From Ciceribacter sp. L1K22 (GTDB lineage Bacteria > Pseudomonadota > Alphaproteobacteria > Rhizobiales > Rhizobiaceae): a stretch of DNA of 64,000 bases. Where the stretch lies: positions 2,059,541 through 2,123,540 of the forward strand of contig NZ_JAGFPK010000001.1 in the NCBI RefSeq assembly GCF_017599385.1, in the 5' to 3' direction. Made by a program: the position numbers and the translations under genes. The notes beneath the pieces were generated by a model, which was not told the origin of the DNA, searched no databases, and saw only the letters and a program-made list of their open reading frames with translations. Positions within the stretch are counted from its first letter, which is position 1, and every line of letters begins with the position of its first letter. Positions 54,108-63,847 of this stretch are shown here, in pieces.

Positions 54108-54869
54108 TCATCCGGCGTCGCCGAAGCCTTGCCGCAGGGGTGCGACGAAATCCGCGTCCCGCGTCATCGCGCCAAGCATGCCGTCGTTCTGTAGCCGGCT
54201 ACAGATGGCCCCAAGCTGCGTATATTCGACCGACATCGGTAGCGCTTCGAAAACAGGCACGCCCGCTGAGGCCGCCGCCATCAGCGCCAGACCACGACCG
54301 GTCAGCGTCGCCGATCCGCCGATCTCGCGCGCGCCCGTCGCGGCTGCCAGCGCTTCCGGATCGAAGACGAGCGCCGCCAGTCGTGGCGTCTTGCCCGCAA
54401 GACTGGCCGCCTGCAGCACCCCGAGCGGCGTGTCGCCGAGCTCCGCGACGATCGCGAGTGCACCCTGATCGAGACCGCCTCGGGCTTCCTCCACCGCCAT
54501 CAGCGAATGCAGGTGCTGCAGGTCCGAGCCGTCGCGAATGCCGCACTGGACAATGCCATCGGCCCGCACCTGCGCCGCAATCGCGATTTCGTCGCTCACA
54601 TCGTCACCCGCCGTCACCGGCCGCACGCGCACGAGAACCGCACCGCCGCCAGCCTCACGCCATGCGTTCGCAATCATCCCCGCGGCGCCGGCGGTACCTT
54701 CGGTCGCGGCGCGGTCGCGGACATCGATCACGAGCCCGTCGCTGGCCGTAACGGGCGAGGGAAGCCGGTCGACTGGGGCGGGAGCGCCGATGTCGAGGAG
54801 CGTGCGAAGCGGACGAAACCGGGAAGCGTGGCTTGCGTCGGGGCTGAAGTGCGGATGGTTAAGAGACAT
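54108..54869 (-). CDS. CitE/HpcH-aldolase-like protein, apparently degenerate
   Basis: A 253-residue TIM-barrel-like protein whose segments align by eye to the CitE/HpcH family: PLRTLLDIGAPAP, LVIDVRDRAA, AVLVRVRPV, ADGIVQCGIRD, ALAIVAELGDTPLGVLQAA and AALVFDPEAL. The metal-binding acidic pattern of active lyases (DLEDAV; FG..DL) is not preserved: the first reads DVRDRA, without the Glu. So a lyase activity is doubtful. It converges with the flavin reductase gene. Confidence 0.68.
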   Translation of the reverse strand: MSLNHPHFSPDASHASRFRPLRTLLDIGAPAPVDRLPSPVTASDGLVIDVRDRAATEGTAGAAGMIANAWREAGGGAVLVRVRPVTAGDDVSDEIAIAAQVRADGIVQCGIRDGSDLQHLHSLMAVEEARGGLDQGALAIVAELGDTPLGVLQAASLAGKTPRLAALVFDPEALAAATGAREIGGSATLTGRGLALMAAASAGVPVFEALPMSVEYTQLGAICSRLQNDGMLGAMTRDADFVAPLRQGFGDAG

Positions 54870-54955
54870 GGTGAACCAATCTTAAACTTTTCCCCGCTAG
54901 CCTGCATCCATGATCTTCGGCGACGGGGACGTGGTGGCGAGTTGGGGTTGATGGC

Positions 54956-56095
54956 GTGATAGTAGAGGCATTTCTGCGCTGGGCAGAGACGGCAAGGGCG
55001 ACCGAGAGGGCAAGGGCTGCGAACGCGCTGGGCCGGGCCTACCTCAAGTCGGACATGTCTCCCGATGAGCGCAAGGCCGCCGGCGTCGCCATGACCTGGC
55101 TTCTCGACGACCCGTCTCCCCAGGTTCGCGGCGCGCTCGCCGAGGCGGTCGCCGAGGCCGAGGATGTACCGAAGGTCGTCGTGCTCTCGCTCGCCGAAGA
55201 CCAGATCGAGATCGCCGCGCCTGTTATCCTGCGTTCGCCGCTGCTTTCGGATATCGATCTCGTCGACCTTGTCGGCCGTGGCGCCGATCATACCCGAGCG
55301 CTCGTCGCGGCCCGCCGACCGCTCGGCTGCGGTGCCGTTGCGGCACTTGCCGAAATCGCCGCCGCCGATGAAATCGCCCTTCTTCTCGAAAACGACTCGG
55401 CCCGCTTCACTCGCCTTTCGCTTCGCCGCATCGCCGAGCGCCATGGCGACGATGCCGGTGTGCGCTGCCTCCTTCTCGACCGCGAGGACCTCCCGGCCGA
55501 TGTCCGCCATATCCTGATGCAGAAGGTCGCGAGCGCGCTGTGCGGCTGCGGCCTTGTGCGCGGCGCCGTCGGTGTCGAACGCGTCCAGCGGATTGCCGGC
55601 GAGGCTGAAACATCGGCCGCCATCGCGCTCGCAGGTGCCGCAAGGGCCGAAGATTGCGTCATGCTCGTCGACCAGATGCGCCGCTCCGGACGCCTGACAC
55701 CCGCCTTCCTCATGCAGGCCCTGTGCTCCGGCCGCACGGATTTCTTCGGCGCCGCCGTTGCAGCGCTGAGCGGGCTGGAAGATCGCCGCGTGCGGGCGAT
55801 CCTCGCCACCGGCCGCTTCCATTCGATCCGCGCGCTGGTCGAATCGGCCGGTCTCGGCCGCGCCATCAGCATCCTGTTCGTCGAGGCCGTGCTGCTCTGG
55901 CGCGACGCCGAACAGAATGCTCCCCACATTGCCGTCGTCGCCATGCTGGAGCAATTGCTCGAACGGGCCGCGGCCCTTGGCTCGCTCTCCGAGGAAGCGA
56001 TCGAACTCTTGGAAATCGTCGAAAAGCTGCATCGCCAGGAATTGCGCCGCCGCGCCCGTGACTACGCCGTCGGCGTGGCGCTCGCCGCCGCCTGA
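54956..56095 (+). CDS. DUF2336 domain-containing protein
   Basis: A 379-residue soluble protein of helical (HEAT-like) repeats, typical of DUF2336: LLDDPSPQVRGALAEAVAEAEDVPKVVVLSLAEDQIEIAAPVILRSPLLSDIDLVDLV spans about 49-106, with PQVRGALAEAV and SPLLSDIDLV as key motifs. The family is alphaproteobacterial, of unknown function. The start is GTG at 54956; no ATG fits. It is divergent from the CitE-like gene. Confidence 0.87.
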   Translation: MIVEAFLRWAETARATERARAANALGRAYLKSDMSPDERKAAGVAMTWLLDDPSPQVRGALAEAVAEAEDVPKVVVLSLAEDQIEIAAPVILRSPLLSDIDLVDLVGRGADHTRALVAARRPLGCGAVAALAEIAAADEIALLLENDSARFTRLSLRRIAERHGDDAGVRCLLLDREDLPADVRHILMQKVASALCGCGLVRGAVGVERVQRIAGEAETSAAIALAGAARAEDCVMLVDQMRRSGRLTPAFLMQALCSGRTDFFGAAVAALSGLEDRRVRAILATGRFHSIRALVESAGLGRAISILFVEAVLLWRDAEQNAPHIAVVAMLEQLLERAAALGSLSEEAIELLEIVEKLHRQELRRRARDYAVGVALAAA

Positions 56096-56109
56096 CCGGG
56101 TCGCCGGCG

Positions 56110-56523
56110 TTACTGGCCGACCTTCCGGGCGACCCAGGAATAGCTGTCGGAAATAACGTGCAGCGGCGCCTCGAACACCATCTTCACCTTTTCCTTGCCC
56201 GGTATCGCGAGCCGGACCGTGTCGAGCGCCCGAGCAGCAAGGCCCTTCTGCGCCGGCGAAGGTGCCGTCGGTGTTGTCTCTGCCGTGTCCTGCGTGTCGG
56301 GCGCTGGAGCGGCCTCCGCCGTCACCGGAGCGGGCTCCGGCTCCTGGCAGACAGCGATCACCGTCGGATAGCCGGCATTGCTGAACCCGTTCAGAAGCTT
56401 CTCCGACGCCGCATGGCAGAGCTCCACGCTCACCCAGCGCTCCCGGGGCGAGTCGATGTAGTCGCACTGGCTGACCGCGTCATCGCAGCCGAGAATCGTC
56501 ATGATGATGAGGGCAGTCTGCAT
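56110..56523 (-). CDS. Hypothetical protein with four N-terminal cysteines (137 aa)
   Basis: Cysteines at 13, 20, 36 and 59 (LGCDDAVSQC; ELCHAA; IAVCQE) precede a Pro/Ala/Glu/Thr-rich linker (61-90) and a C-terminal basic segment. The N-terminus is a weak hydrophobic stretch that may be a signal or anchor. The pattern looks like an exported, disulfide-bonded small domain. Not recognised. It lies convergent with the DUF2336 gene. Confidence 0.6.
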   Translation of the reverse strand: MQTALIIMTILGCDDAVSQCDYIDSPRERWVSVELCHAASEKLLNGFSNAGYPTVIAVCQEPEPAPVTAEAAPAPDTQDTAETTPTAPSPAQKGLAARALDTVRLAIPGKEKVKMVFEAPLHVISDSYSWVARKVGQ

Positions 56524-56734
56524 GCTCTTCTAACCTCTTGCGGCGGCCGATATCGCCACAATGCAGAGGATTGGGCCGGAAGCAAGACCGCTTGCCGCCC
56601 GCGTGACACTCAGCGTTGCGGTTCGGCCACGACCCGGCAAAAGCGGGCACGGATCGCAGAGGTGCGCTTGGCGTGCCCGGATTAACATGACAGAACACGG
56701 ATAGTTTTCGACGATAGCCATTTTGGTGCTGATC

Positions 56735-58462
56735 ATGCTCCGCCGATTCTTTGCCTATTACTGGCCCTATCGAGGCCTGTTCATACTCGATTTCACCTGC
56801 GCGGTGCTGTCGGGCCTGCTCGAACTCGGCTTTCCGATTGCGGTCAAGTCCTTCGTCGACGACCTCCTGCCGACCGGCCAGTGGGGCCTGATCATCGCCG
56901 CCTCTGTCGGCCTCCTGATGATCTACATCGCCAATACCGCGCTGATGGCAACGGTCACCTATTGGGGCCATATGCTCGGCATCAACATCGAGACCGACAT
57001 GCGCCGCATGGCCTTCAGCCATGTCCAGAAACTGTCGTTCCGCTATTTCGACAACGAGAAGACCGGCCATCTGGTCGGACGCCTGACCAAGGATCTGGAA
57101 GAAATCGGCGAGGTTGCCCACCACGGTCCGGAAGATCTGTTCATCGCGATCATGACCTTCCTCGGCGCGCTGGCGCTGATGCTGGCGATCAATGTCGAAC
57201 TGGCGCTGATCACCGCCGCGATCGTGCCGCTGATGGCTTGGCTGACGAGCCGCTACGGCACCCGCATGACCGACAATTTCCGCGCGCTCTTCGGCCGCGT
57301 CGGCGATTTCAACACCCGCATCGAGGAAAATGTCGGCGGCATCCGCGTCGTCCAGGCCTTTGCCAACGAGGAACACGAGCGCCGCCTGTTCGAGCGCGAC
57401 AACCAGAACTACCGCACCACCAAGCTCGCCGCCTATCGCATCATGGCTGCCTCCACCTCGATGAGCTACATGTCCATGCGGCTGATCCAGATGGTCGTCA
57501 TGGTCGCCGGCGCCTGGTTCGTGCTGAAGGGCGAACTGACCAATGGCGGCTTCATCAGCTTCCTGCTGCTCGTCGGCGTTTTCTTCCGCCCGGTCGAGAA
57601 GATCAACTCGGTGATCGAGACCTATCCGAAGGGCATTGCCGGCTTTCGCCGCTTTCTCGAATTGATGGACACCGAGCCCGAGATCGCCGACGCGCCGGGT
57701 GCGGTCGAGGCTCCGCCTCTCCGGGGGGATATTTCATTCCGTAACGTGAGCTTCGGCTACACGCCCGATCGTCCGGTCCTGTCCGGCGTAGATCTCGACA
57801 TCCGGGCGGGCGAAACCGTCGCCTTCGTCGGTCCCTCCGGTGCCGGCAAGACGACGCTGTGCTCGCTTCTGCCCCGCTTTTACGAAATCAGCGGCGGCGC
57901 AATTTCGGTCGATGGCCTGGATATCCGCAGTCTGAAGCTCGCCTCCCTGCGCGGCCAGATCGGCATCGTTCAGCAGGATGTCTTCCTGTTCGGCGGCTCG
58001 ATCCGCGAAAACATCGCCTATGGCCGCCTCGGCGCCGGCGATGTCGAGATCATGGAAGCGGCGCGCCGCGCCCGTCTCGACGGCGTCATTGCCGCCATGC
58101 CCGATGGTCTCGACACCATCATCGGCGAACGTGGCGTCAAACTGTCTGGCGGCCAGAAGCAGCGCCTGGCCATCGCCCGCATGTTCCTCAAGAACCCGCC
58201 GATCCTGATCCTCGACGAGGCGACCTCGGCCCTCGACACCGAGACCGAACGCGCCATCCAGCAATCGCTCAATGAACTGGCCAAGGGGCGCACGACGCTC
58301 GTCATCGCCCACCGTCTCGCAACCATCCGCGATGCGGCGCGCATCGTCGTCGTTGACGGAAACGGCATCACCGAGACCGGAACCCACGAGGAATTGCTGA
58401 AGAGGGGCGGCGCCTATGCCCGCCTGCACCAGGCGCAGTTCGGCTCGATCGCGGCGGAATAG
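56735..58462 (+). CDS. ABC transporter ATP-binding protein/permease (half-size exporter)
   Basis: A 575-residue homodimeric-type exporter with six membrane helices (about 15-310), then the ATPase: Walker A GPSGAGKTT, Q-loop IVQQDVF, signature LSGGQKQRLAIARM, Walker B ILILDEATSALD and switch AHRLAT. Similar to lipid/drug exporters (MsbA-like). The substrate is unknown. ATG at 56735 is chosen over the TTG at 56723. The gene converges on the AI-2E-family gene. Confidence 0.94.
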   Translation: MLRRFFAYYWPYRGLFILDFTCAVLSGLLELGFPIAVKSFVDDLLPTGQWGLIIAASVGLLMIYIANTALMATVTYWGHMLGINIETDMRRMAFSHVQKLSFRYFDNEKTGHLVGRLTKDLEEIGEVAHHGPEDLFIAIMTFLGALALMLAINVELALITAAIVPLMAWLTSRYGTRMTDNFRALFGRVGDFNTRIEENVGGIRVVQAFANEEHERRLFERDNQNYRTTKLAAYRIMAASTSMSYMSMRLIQMVVMVAGAWFVLKGELTNGGFISFLLLVGVFFRPVEKINSVIETYPKGIAGFRRFLELMDTEPEIADAPGAVEAPPLRGDISFRNVSFGYTPDRPVLSGVDLDIRAGETVAFVGPSGAGKTTLCSLLPRFYEISGGAISVDGLDIRSLKLASLRGQIGIVQQDVFLFGGSIRENIAYGRLGAGDVEIMEAARRARLDGVIAAMPDGLDTIIGERGVKLSGGQKQRLAIARMFLKNPPILILDEATSALDTETERAIQQSLNELAKGRTTLVIAHRLATIRDAARIVVVDGNGITETGTHEELLKRGGAYARLHQAQFGSIAAE

Positions 58463-58472
58463 GATCAGACCC

Positions 58473-59684
58473 TCAGCGAGACGAGGTTGCCTTGCGTGGC
58501 GCGGTCGTTTCCACCGTCGCGGTCTCCGGCTCGGCGAGCGCCGCGGCATCATGCGGCGGTTCGGCGAGCTCGACCTCGCGCATCCATTCCCGCCAGATCG
58601 ACACGATCAGCGCCATCAGCACCGGCCCGATGAAAAGGCCGAGAAAGCCCATGGTCTTCACGCCGCCGACCAGGCCGAAGAAGGTCGGCAGGAACGGCAG
58701 CTTGATCGGCCCGCCAACGAGCCTCGGGCGGATTGTCTTGTCGACGATGAAGAGCTCGACGGAGCCCCAGATGAAGAGCGTCACGCCGGCGACGTAGGAG
58801 CCGCTGGCGACGAGGTAGACGGAAACCAGCGTGAACGACAGGGGCGCGCCGCCGGGAATGAGCGCCATGATGCCGGTCAGCACGCCGAGCGTCACGGGCG
58901 AGGGCACGCCCGCCAGCCAGTAGGCGATGCCGAGCACGATGCCTTCGCCGATGGCGATCAGCGTCATGCCTGTCACCGTGGACGAGATCGTTGCCGGAAC
59001 GACGCGGGAAATGCGCTCCCATCTGGCCGGCAGGATACGTTCGCCGAGCAGGTCGAGCTGGCGCGAGAAGCTTGCCCCGTCGCGGTAGACGAAGAACAGC
59101 GCGATCAGCATGAACAGGAGCGTCAGCAGCAGGTGGAAAATCCCGTCGCCGGCGGCGATCAGCGCCCGGTAGATATTGCCGATATTGGCGCCGCTGACGA
59201 TCTGGATGAGCTCGCCGATCGCGCCCGGCGCACCCACATGGGCCGCCCATTTTTCGGCAAGCCACGGACCGACGGCCGGAAGCGCCACGATCCAGTCCGG
59301 CGGCGGCGCGCCGACCCGGTTGACCTCCAGAGTCCAGCCGATCCACTGGCGCAACTCGTCGATCGTATAGCCGATCGCGATGGTGATCGGCACCACCAGG
59401 AAACCGATGATGAACAGCAGTGCCAGCGTCGCGCCGAGGGTCGTGCTGCCGCCGATCCTGTCGAGCAGACGGCGGTAGAGCGGCCAGCTGGCAAAGGCGA
59501 TCACCAGCGCCGCTAGCACCGGCACAACGAAGCCGTGGAAGAAATAGATGGCGGCGATGACGATCAGCACCAGCAGCCAGCGGGCGGCCGAAATCGGCGT
59601 GATCAGCGCGCTGCGGCTGGCCGCCGCCGTCTGGCCGAGCCATCTCTGGGCTTTCGGCATTGTCTTCTGGTCGGCCTTGTCCAC
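58473..59684 (-). CDS. AI-2E family transporter
   Basis: A 403-residue polytopic membrane protein with seven to eight helices. FFVYRDGASFSRQLDLLGE and the GPVLMALI end are typical of the AI-2E (YdiK/PerM-like) family. Members export diverse substrates; AI-2 transport itself is not implied. GTG 59684 has GGAA upstream; ATG 59660 is the alternative. Confidence 0.9.
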   Translation of the reverse strand: MDKADQKTMPKAQRWLGQTAAASRSALITPISAARWLLVLIVIAAIYFFHGFVVPVLAALVIAFASWPLYRRLLDRIGGSTTLGATLALLFIIGFLVVPITIAIGYTIDELRQWIGWTLEVNRVGAPPPDWIVALPAVGPWLAEKWAAHVGAPGAIGELIQIVSGANIGNIYRALIAAGDGIFHLLLTLLFMLIALFFVYRDGASFSRQLDLLGERILPARWERISRVVPATISSTVTGMTLIAIGEGIVLGIAYWLAGVPSPVTLGVLTGIMALIPGGAPLSFTLVSVYLVASGSYVAGVTLFIWGSVELFIVDKTIRPRLVGGPIKLPFLPTFFGLVGGVKTMGFLGLFIGPVLMALIVSIWREWMREVELAEPPHDAAALAEPETATVETTAPRKATSSR

Positions 59685-59769
59685 GTGATTTCCGGGTTCC
59701 GTTGGCGTCGCCCTGCATATGGTCCATTATCGGCCATCCTGCAAGCGCCGGTCCTGACCGGCCGGATCA

Positions 59770-60111
59770 TTATGGGGTCGAACGGCAAACAAAGGGTAGA
59801 AACGAACTCGCCGTCCCGAATCCCATTGCCGCGATTGTCAGCGCGTTGGCAAGCTCGATGTCCTTGTCCGAGACGGGGCAGACATCGGCGCCGCTGGAGC
59901 AGCCGTCCGAGATGAATTTGCGATTGCCGGAGACGAAGTCAGCGGTAACGCCTTCCGGTCCGACAAAATCGAGAAGCTCGTCGAAGGCGCGGTCGTAGCG
60001 GACGCATTTCTCCACCGTCCAGGCGTCCGTGCTGCTCTCCTGCGCCGGGACTGGAGTGGGAAGCATGGCGACGGCCGTAACGAGTGAGAGGACGAAGCGG
60101 TGACCGCTCAA
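59770..60111 (-). CDS. Small exported protein with four cysteines (113 aa)
   Basis: A signal peptide (VLSLVTAVAMLPTPVPA|QES) precedes a mature protein of about 90 residues with four cysteines (EKCVRY; SDGCSSG; VCPVSD; FVCRS), probably two disulfides. The start overlaps the pdxY stop by four bases, so the two are coupled. No domain recognised. A role linked to vitamin B6 kinase is not obvious. Confidence 0.7.
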   Translation of the reverse strand: MSGHRFVLSLVTAVAMLPTPVPAQESSTDAWTVEKCVRYDRAFDELLDFVGPEGVTADFVSGNRKFISDGCSSGADVCPVSDKDIELANALTIAAMGFGTASSFLPFVCRSTP

Positions 60112-60956
60112 AGCGCCGTCACCGTCTGCGCCGCCGGATGGGCGAAGTCGTCCTGCGCGGCGATCAGCGCCAGTTCGCGACGGCCGGCGGCGCGAGTCTT
60201 CTCGAACAGCGCGAAGATGCTCGATGCCGTCTTGGAGAGCGCGCTGTCGAGGGAAGCGCCGGAGAGGATATGGCCGAGGAACAGCGCCGAGGTGCAGTCG
60301 CCGGCACCGTTCGGCGCCGGATCGAGCGGCAGGCGAGGGGTGGACACGAGGAACTGATGTCCGGCCTTCGAGGATGCGAGCATCTGGATTTCCGTATCCG
60401 CCGTCTGGTCATGGATCAATGACGTCACGAGCACGATCTCCGGACCCATGGCATGCGCTCGCCGCGCCGCCTCGCGCGCGTCGCCGAGCGTCGCGATCGT
60501 CATGTCTGTCAGGAATTCGAGCTCGAACTGGTTCGGCGTGATGATGCCCGCCCGCGCCAGCGCCCGATCGCGGAAATAGTCGGGTATGCCGGGCCGGACG
60601 AAGAAACCGCGCCCGACATCGCCCATGACGGGATCGCAGAGCCACTTGACGCCGGATGGCAGCCGGTTGAGCAGGTCGAGAATGATCTGCCCGATCGCAG
60701 GGTCGCCAAGATAGCCGGTCAGCAGGCCGTCCACCGTATCGAGCACGCCGAGCTTTTCGAGCCCGGTGACCACATCCTCGATATGCGCGGCCGAAAACAC
60801 CTCGCCGGTCCAGCTGCCATAGCCTGTGTGGTTGGAAAACTGCACGGTATTGATCGCCGTGACCTCGTGGCCGAGGCGCTGCAGCGGAAAGACGGCGGCG
60901 CGGTTTCCGACATGCCCGAAGGCGACATGGGACTGGATCGATAGGATGTGGGACAT
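60108..60956 (-). CDS. pdxY: Pyridoxal kinase PdxY
   Basis: A 282-residue ribokinase-fold kinase that phosphorylates pyridoxal (B6 salvage). ILSIQSHVAFGHVGN, the substrate loop NHTGYGSWTG, the catalytic region PNGAGDCTSALFLGH (the family Thr in GTGD is Ala here) and CDPVMGD are present. The small exported-protein gene follows and is coupled. Confidence 0.93.
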   Translation of the reverse strand: MSHILSIQSHVAFGHVGNRAAVFPLQRLGHEVTAINTVQFSNHTGYGSWTGEVFSAAHIEDVVTGLEKLGVLDTVDGLLTGYLGDPAIGQIILDLLNRLPSGVKWLCDPVMGDVGRGFFVRPGIPDYFRDRALARAGIITPNQFELEFLTDMTIATLGDAREAARRAHAMGPEIVLVTSLIHDQTADTEIQMLASSKAGHQFLVSTPRLPLDPAPNGAGDCTSALFLGHILSGASLDSALSKTASSIFALFEKTRAAGRRELALIAAQDDFAHPAAQTVTAL

Positions 60957-61230
60957 GGGCAGGCCGTGGATTGGAACGAAGGCGAAAAGTCGAAATGGAC
61001 ATCCTCTTTAGCCGGGTTCAGGCCGCCGCGCCAAAGAGAATTTGTCCCGGTGACATCTCTCTACCATGGCCGTGACCTGTCCCGTTCTGACGCAGCCGAT
61101 GACGGTTCTGGCAGAGGCCTCGTCGCCGGTTGGCAAAAGGGGGATACAACAGCGAAAAACATGGTACATAATCGTCCCGGCCGGGGGCGGAATCACGGGG
61201 TCTACGTACGTACGAACAGGACGACAGGAC

Positions 61231-62895
61231 TTGCGTTATCTGAATGTGTTTGGTCGCAGAGGCAGAGCCGGCGTAAGGTCCTACATGGTGGGCCTCGCAT
61301 TGATCACCACCCTGCCGCTCGCGGTCTTCTCGTTGGTGATCGTCGGGCAATCGCGCAATGAGGAGCTCCGTGCGCTTCAGCTGCGCGCCCAGCAGGAAGC
61401 CGACACCTATGCCCGCATGGTGGAACGCCAGTTCCACGACATGACCACAACGCTGATGGTGCTCGAAACCTCTCCGGAACTGCGCACGCGCGATTTTGCC
61501 GATTTCCACGCTCGCGCGACAGCGGCGCTCGCCCGCAGCGACTGGTACATGATCGTTGTCGACGAAACCGGGCAGCAATTGCTCAACACGCGCGTGCCCC
61601 GGGGGCAACCTCTCGGCAAGACCAGCAACATGGAGGCCCTGCAAGACACACTCGCGCGTGACGAGCTCGTCGTTTCGAACCTCTTCTTCGGCCGCACGAG
61701 TTCGCAATTCGTCTACAACGTCATGAAGCGGGTCGACTTGGCCGAGGGTGAGGGGCGACTCGTCATTATCCTAACTCAGGCCGCGGCCGACATGGATCGG
61801 ATCATCGACGGTCGGAAAGCGTTGGAAGGCTGGACCTACAGCATCATCGACGGCGCCGATCGGATGGTGGCTTCCAACACGGAGACGGCGCCCGGCGAGC
61901 CGGTTCCGCCTCAATTGCTCGCCGCCGCCCGCACATCGCTTGAGGACCGACTCCAGCGGCGCGGCGAAATGCTTGGCTATTCCCGCATCGGCCTGACGGA
62001 ATGGCAGGTGCTCGTCGAGGGACCGGCCGGCGCCGACGATACGATTTTTGCCTCGGTGTTGAACACGCTCGTCCTGGCCGGTCTCGCCTGCTTCCTGCTG
62101 TCGCTGGCGAGCGCCGCGATCTTCGGCCGCAAGCTTCGCTGGGCGATCGACCTGGTCGCCGACCGAGCCGATGGCGTCGGGCGGGGCGAGATCGTCTCTC
62201 CGCTCGACACCGGCATCCGCGAGATCGACGACGTGTCCAAGGCGCTCTCCAATGCCTCCTTCGACCGCCACCAGGCCGAAGAGCGCCTGCAACTGGTTCT
62301 CAGGGAAATGGCGCATCGCACGAAAAACGTCATCCTCGTCGCCCAGTCGCTGGTGCGCCAGAGCGCCCGCTACAGCGACGACAAGGAGAGCTTCGTGGCC
62401 GCGATCACCGGTCGGCTGCAGTCCTTCGCCGCGTCGCTCGACCGACTGCTGTCGGAAGCGGCGACCGCGCCGACTTTCCGCGATCTCGCCATGGTGCAGC
62501 TCGGCAGCTTCGTCGAAGGCGAGGAGCGCCTGACTCTCGACGGACCGGATTTCCCCGTCACCATGGAGGCCGTCAAGGAGATCGGCATGGTGCTGCACGA
62601 ACTGGCGACCAATGCGATGAAATACGGCGCCTGGTCCGGCCCAGCGGGACGCGTCGAATTGTCATGGACGGAGGAGGTTCTCGACGGCGAGACCCGCATC
62701 CGCGTCCTCTGGCGCGAACGCGGCGGGCCGCCGCCATCGGGCGACGCGCGCAAGGGCTTCGGCTCGCTGCTGATCCGTTCGACCATTCAGAGCCTGCGCG
62801 GAACCGCGCTCGGCGATTACAGGGAGGAGGGGGTGGTGTGGACCATGGACCTTCCGGCCGATCGCATCCGCGCCGCCGGCCAGACCGTCAGTTGA
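61231..62895 (+). CDS. Sensor histidine kinase, HWE family
   Basis: A 554-residue membrane kinase: helix 1 (about 19-39), an extracytoplasmic domain (40-268, with SWYMIVVDETGQQLLNT-type dCache-like features, seen as DWYMIVVDETGQQLL), helix 2 (about 270-295), a HAMP-like stretch, then the HWE catalytic unit. H362 in EMAHRTKNV, N-box HELATNAMKYGAW (456-468) and the WRERGGP motif mark the HWE family. The TTG at 61231 is chosen (AGGAC upstream); an ATG at 61285 is possible. Such kinases act in general-stress or light/oxygen pathways; no response regulator is adjacent. Confidence 0.85.
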   Translation: MRYLNVFGRRGRAGVRSYMVGLALITTLPLAVFSLVIVGQSRNEELRALQLRAQQEADTYARMVERQFHDMTTTLMVLETSPELRTRDFADFHARATAALARSDWYMIVVDETGQQLLNTRVPRGQPLGKTSNMEALQDTLARDELVVSNLFFGRTSSQFVYNVMKRVDLAEGEGRLVIILTQAAADMDRIIDGRKALEGWTYSIIDGADRMVASNTETAPGEPVPPQLLAAARTSLEDRLQRRGEMLGYSRIGLTEWQVLVEGPAGADDTIFASVLNTLVLAGLACFLLSLASAAIFGRKLRWAIDLVADRADGVGRGEIVSPLDTGIREIDDVSKALSNASFDRHQAEERLQLVLREMAHRTKNVILVAQSLVRQSARYSDDKESFVAAITGRLQSFAASLDRLLSEAATAPTFRDLAMVQLGSFVEGEERLTLDGPDFPVTMEAVKEIGMVLHELATNAMKYGAWSGPAGRVELSWTEEVLDGETRIRVLWRERGGPPPSGDARKGFGSLLIRSTIQSLRGTALGDYREEGVVWTMDLPADRIRAAGQTVS

Positions 62896-63847
62896 TCGTT
62901 CCGTTGACGACCATGCGCGAGACGAAGCGCTTTATCAGGTCGGGATCGAAATGCCCGTGCGCCTGCAGCATCCGTTCCACAGCTTCCGCCTGCGTCCAGG
63001 CCCGCTTGTAGGGCCGAACCGTCGTCAGGGCGTCATAGACGTCACATATCGCCGCGATCCGCGAAGCATAGGGGATCGCCTCGCCGCGCAGGCCCTGCGG
63101 ATAGCCGCTGCCGTCGAATTTCTCGTGGTGAAACCGGCAGATGTCGAGCACCTCGGTCGAGAGACCCTCGGTCCTGGCCAGCATGCGGTATCCCCGTTCC
63201 GGATGGCTGCGGATGATGGCCAGTTCGTTGTCGTTGAGGGAACTGTTTTTCTTGAGCACGCCCTTCGGGATCGCCATCTTGCCGATATCGTGCACCAGTC
63301 CGCCGAGGCCGAGTGAACGCACCGTATCCTCGTCCAGCCCGAGCGTGCGTCCGAAGGTTATCATCAGGGCGCTCACCGACAGAGAGTGGAGGAAGGTTCC
63401 CTCGTCCTTTTCCTTGAGCTTCAGCAGGCTGATCATCGCCGCCGCGTTGTCGACCGCCTCCATCATCACCGCGTCGATGGCGATACCCGCGCCCTCGGCG
63501 TCAAACGCCTTGTCCGCCTGCGCTGCCCGGAGCAGGTCCCTGACATGCGGCACGGTTTCGGCGATCGCCGCCTTGGCGCGGTTGATCTGCCGTTTCGAGT
63601 AGACGCCGATCAGTCCGGCTTCGTATTCGGCGCGGTTGAGCCGCGGGAATGCCGCGCCGTCGATGTCCACGCCCTTGCTGACGTCGATCACCGCGCTCAT
63701 CGCCTTGCAGGCGAGCAGCGACTTGAGCTCCGCCATCGAATTGATGAGAAAGTGTTGTCGGATGGCGACCGCCTTGGGATCGCGCGCTTCGATTTCCTCG
63801 ACATACATGCCGGGGCGGAGCTGGTGCAGGTGGATTCTCTTTTTCAT
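62888..63847 (-). CDS. HD-GYP domain protein (c-di-GMP phosphodiesterase)
   Basis: A 319-residue protein with an N-terminal DUF3391 domain (MKKRIHLHQLRPGMYVEEIE) and an HD-GYP domain. Metal motifs are LVHDIGKMAIP, IIRSHPERGY, FHHEKFDGSGYPQGLRGE and IAAICDVYDALTT, all intact, so hydrolysis of cyclic di-GMP is expected. The ATG at 63847 gives the usual start. In-frame ATG 63922 and TTG 63952 could add 25-35 residues of unusual composition. It overlaps the kinase by eight bases in a convergent arrangement. Confidence 0.9.
   Translation of the reverse strand: MKKRIHLHQLRPGMYVEEIEARDPKAVAIRQHFLINSMAELKSLLACKAMSAVIDVSKGVDIDGAAFPRLNRAEYEAGLIGVYSKRQINRAKAAIAETVPHVRDLLRAAQADKAFDAEGAGIAIDAVMMEAVDNAAAMISLLKLKEKDEGTFLHSLSVSALMITFGRTLGLDEDTVRSLGLGGLVHDIGKMAIPKGVLKKNSSLNDNELAIIRSHPERGYRMLARTEGLSTEVLDICRFHHEKFDGSGYPQGLRGEAIPYASRIAAICDVYDALTTVRPYKRAWTQAEAVERMLQAHGHFDPDLIKRFVSRMVVNGTIN

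Noticed and set aside
61195-61215. Alternating CGTACGTACG stretch before the kinase gene
   Set aside because: A short self-complementary run without a second copy or a clear regulator; probably chance.
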